From NCBI GenBank assembly GCA_017744355.1, contig JAGIBK010000002.1:45001-109000 (forward strand): a DNA stretch of 64,000 nucleotides, read 5' to 3'. A model generated the notes under the pieces. It saw only the letters and a list, made by a program, of their open reading frames with translations, had not been told where the DNA came from and did no database searches. This document shows, in pieces, positions 60,546-64,000 of the stretch (positions are counted from its first letter, which is position 1; each line of letters begins with the position of its first letter). This DNA is from a bacterium. Lineage in GTDB: Bacteria; Cyanobacteriota; Sericytochromatia; S15B-MN24; UBA4093. The translations under genes and the position numbers were made by a program.

Positions 60546-61805
60546 CTATTCGCTTTGGCTCGCGAGGAGCTGCTCCTGCACGAGGGTGCGCAGTTGCTCC
60601 TTGATCGAGGGGATGGGCACGTGCTCGAAGACCTCGGCGGCAAAGGCGTACACCAGGAGGCTCCGGGCGTCCGATTCGCTGAGGCCGCGGCTCTGGAGGT
60701 AGAAGACCTCCTCGGGATCGAGCTGGCCGACGGTGGCGCCGTGGGCGCACTTCACGTCATCGGCGAAGATCTCGAGCTGGGGCTTGGCGTCCACCCGGGC
60801 CTTGGGCGACAACAGCAGATTGCGGCTCGACTGGGCCGAGTTGGTCTGCTGGGCGTCCTTGCGGACCAGGATCTTGCCGTTGAAGACCGCGCGGGCCTTG
60901 TCGGCCACGATGCACTTGTGGATCTGGTTGCTCGTGCCGTGGGGCATGGCGTGGTCCAGGGTGCTGTGGGTATCGCCGAGCTGTTCGCCCGAGAGCAGCA
61001 ACAGGCCGTGCATGCTCACGTCGGTGCCTTCGGCGGTCTGGACTGCCTTGGGCTCGTAGCGCGAGAAGACGCCGCCGAGGCTGATGGCGTGCGCGGCGTA
61101 GACCGCATCGCGGGCAAGCGTCGCCACGCTGCGGCCCAGGTGGTGGGTCTGCCTGTTCTCCCGCTGGAGTCGGACGTGCTTGAGGCGCGCACCGGCGGCC
61201 ACCGAGAACTCGGTCGCCGTGTTGGTGAAGGCGGCGCCGTCGCCGAGGGCGACGTAGTCCTCGATGAGGGTCGCCTCGCTCATGGTCTCGAGGGTCACCT
61301 TGACGCGGGGAGAAGCCATGACGGGCGTCTCCTGCGGGACGGTGACGAACAAGAGGTGGATGGGCGAGGGCGCAAGCTGCGCGCGGGGAATCCGGATCGC
61401 GGTCGAGGCCGTCGCGAAGAGGGCGTTCAGGGCGTCGAAGGCATCGCCCTCGGTCTCTTCCCAGGTCTCGGAGGCGAACTCGATGGTATGGCCCAGGGCG
61501 CTCACGTCCGAGAGGTGCGGCGCGTGCAGGCCGTTGACGAAGACCATGCGGCTCGCCCGGGCCTCGGGCAGGATGAAGGGGGCGATGTCCTCGAGGGTGA
61601 CCTCGGGGGCCTGGGTGGCCGGGGCGAAGGTCGCCTGCTTGAGGGTGGCGAGGTTCGTGAAGCGCCACTCCTCATCCTTGATGGTGGGCAAGGTGAGGGC
61701 CGAGAGGCGCTCGGTCAGCTCGGGCTTCAGGGCGATCAGGCTCGCCAGGAAGGCGTCTTGGACGCGCCCCAGCGTTTCCGAGCCTTGGGCAGCGGTGGTC
61801 GGCAT
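60546..61805 (-). CDS. sufD: Fe-S cluster assembly protein SufD
   Basis: A 419-residue partner of SufB in the SufBC2D scaffold. The right-handed beta-helix core is recognisable by short repeats. The C-terminal family block is KCAHGATVGQLDPEEVFYLQ with RGLSESDARSLLVYAFAAEV. The gap to sufC is three bases. Confidence 0.94.
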   Translation of the reverse strand: MPTTAAQGSETLGRVQDAFLASLIALKPELTERLSALTLPTIKDEEWRFTNLATLKQATFAPATQAPEVTLEDIAPFILPEARASRMVFVNGLHAPHLSDVSALGHTIEFASETWEETEGDAFDALNALFATASTAIRIPRAQLAPSPIHLLFVTVPQETPVMASPRVKVTLETMSEATLIEDYVALGDGAAFTNTATEFSVAAGARLKHVRLQRENRQTHHLGRSVATLARDAVYAAHAISLGGVFSRYEPKAVQTAEGTDVSMHGLLLLSGEQLGDTHSTLDHAMPHGTSNQIHKCIVADKARAVFNGKILVRKDAQQTNSAQSSRNLLLSPKARVDAKPQLEIFADDVKCAHGATVGQLDPEEVFYLQSRGLSESDARSLLVYAFAAEVFEHVPIPSIKEQLRTLVQEQLLASQSE

Positions 61806-61808
61806 GGC

Positions 61809-64000
<2,192 letters not shown>

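Overview
The window (about two thirds G+C) comes from a diderm bacterium. It encodes a TolC-type outer-membrane channel, an outer-membrane beta-barrel candidate and many lipoproteins. Housekeeping gene order (rpsO-pnp-M16 peptidase-dut, dapB-asd-dapA-rnj, sufBCDSU-nfu) resembles Firmicutes and deep-branching phyla. The octamer GCGATCGC, known as HIP1 in cyanobacteria, occurs about 45 times by eye where two or three would be expected, so a cyanobacterium-related non-photosynthetic lineage is possible (inference). No photosynthesis gene, rRNA, tRNA, transposase, integrase or CRISPR array was recognised. TTG and GTG starts with good Shine-Dalgarno sequences are common.

Layout. 1-3,080 (minus): trpS, rluB, rodZ-like and partial yqhQ, tightly overlapped. 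3.2-10 kb: an unknown lipoprotein, def-udk, an orphan DNA methyltransferase, a SnoaL-like protein, a Rad52/DdrA-like annealing protein behind a LexA-like box, a small lipoprotein and a short-chain dehydrogenase. 9.9-21.5 kb (plus): rpsO-pnp, M16 peptidase, dut, dapB, asd, a PAS protein, dapA, RNase J and a class III adenylate cyclase. 21.5-30 kb: a CAP-domain lipoprotein, a pseudo-receiver, a propeller-like lipoprotein, feoABC under a Fur-type box, corA, an MFS exporter and a lipoprotein. 30-32.3 kb: a second MFS exporter and a tandem GNAT protein.

32.3-58.1 kb is the most unusual part. One compact operon encodes a complete NHLM-type peptide exporter: a cyclic-nucleotide-binding protein, an HlyD adaptor, a C39-peptidase ABC half-transporter, a second ABC half-transporter, a lipoprotein, a beta-barrel candidate and TolC. 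It is followed by three NHLP precursor genes whose 84-residue leaders are nearly identical and end in Gly-Gly, but whose 49-52-residue cores are unrelated beyond the first four residues. The precursors are interleaved with seven large lipoproteins: five six-bladed NHL propellers and two with carbohydrate-binding/LamG-like folds. These arose by duplication and domain shuffling. No peptide-modifying enzyme (radical SAM, LanM, YcaO) is present, so the window suggests export of largely unmodified, hypervariable peptides alongside a family of surface lipoproteins.

58.2-64 kb (minus): the SUF iron-sulfur operon sufB (cut by the edge), sufC, sufD, sufS, sufU and nfu.
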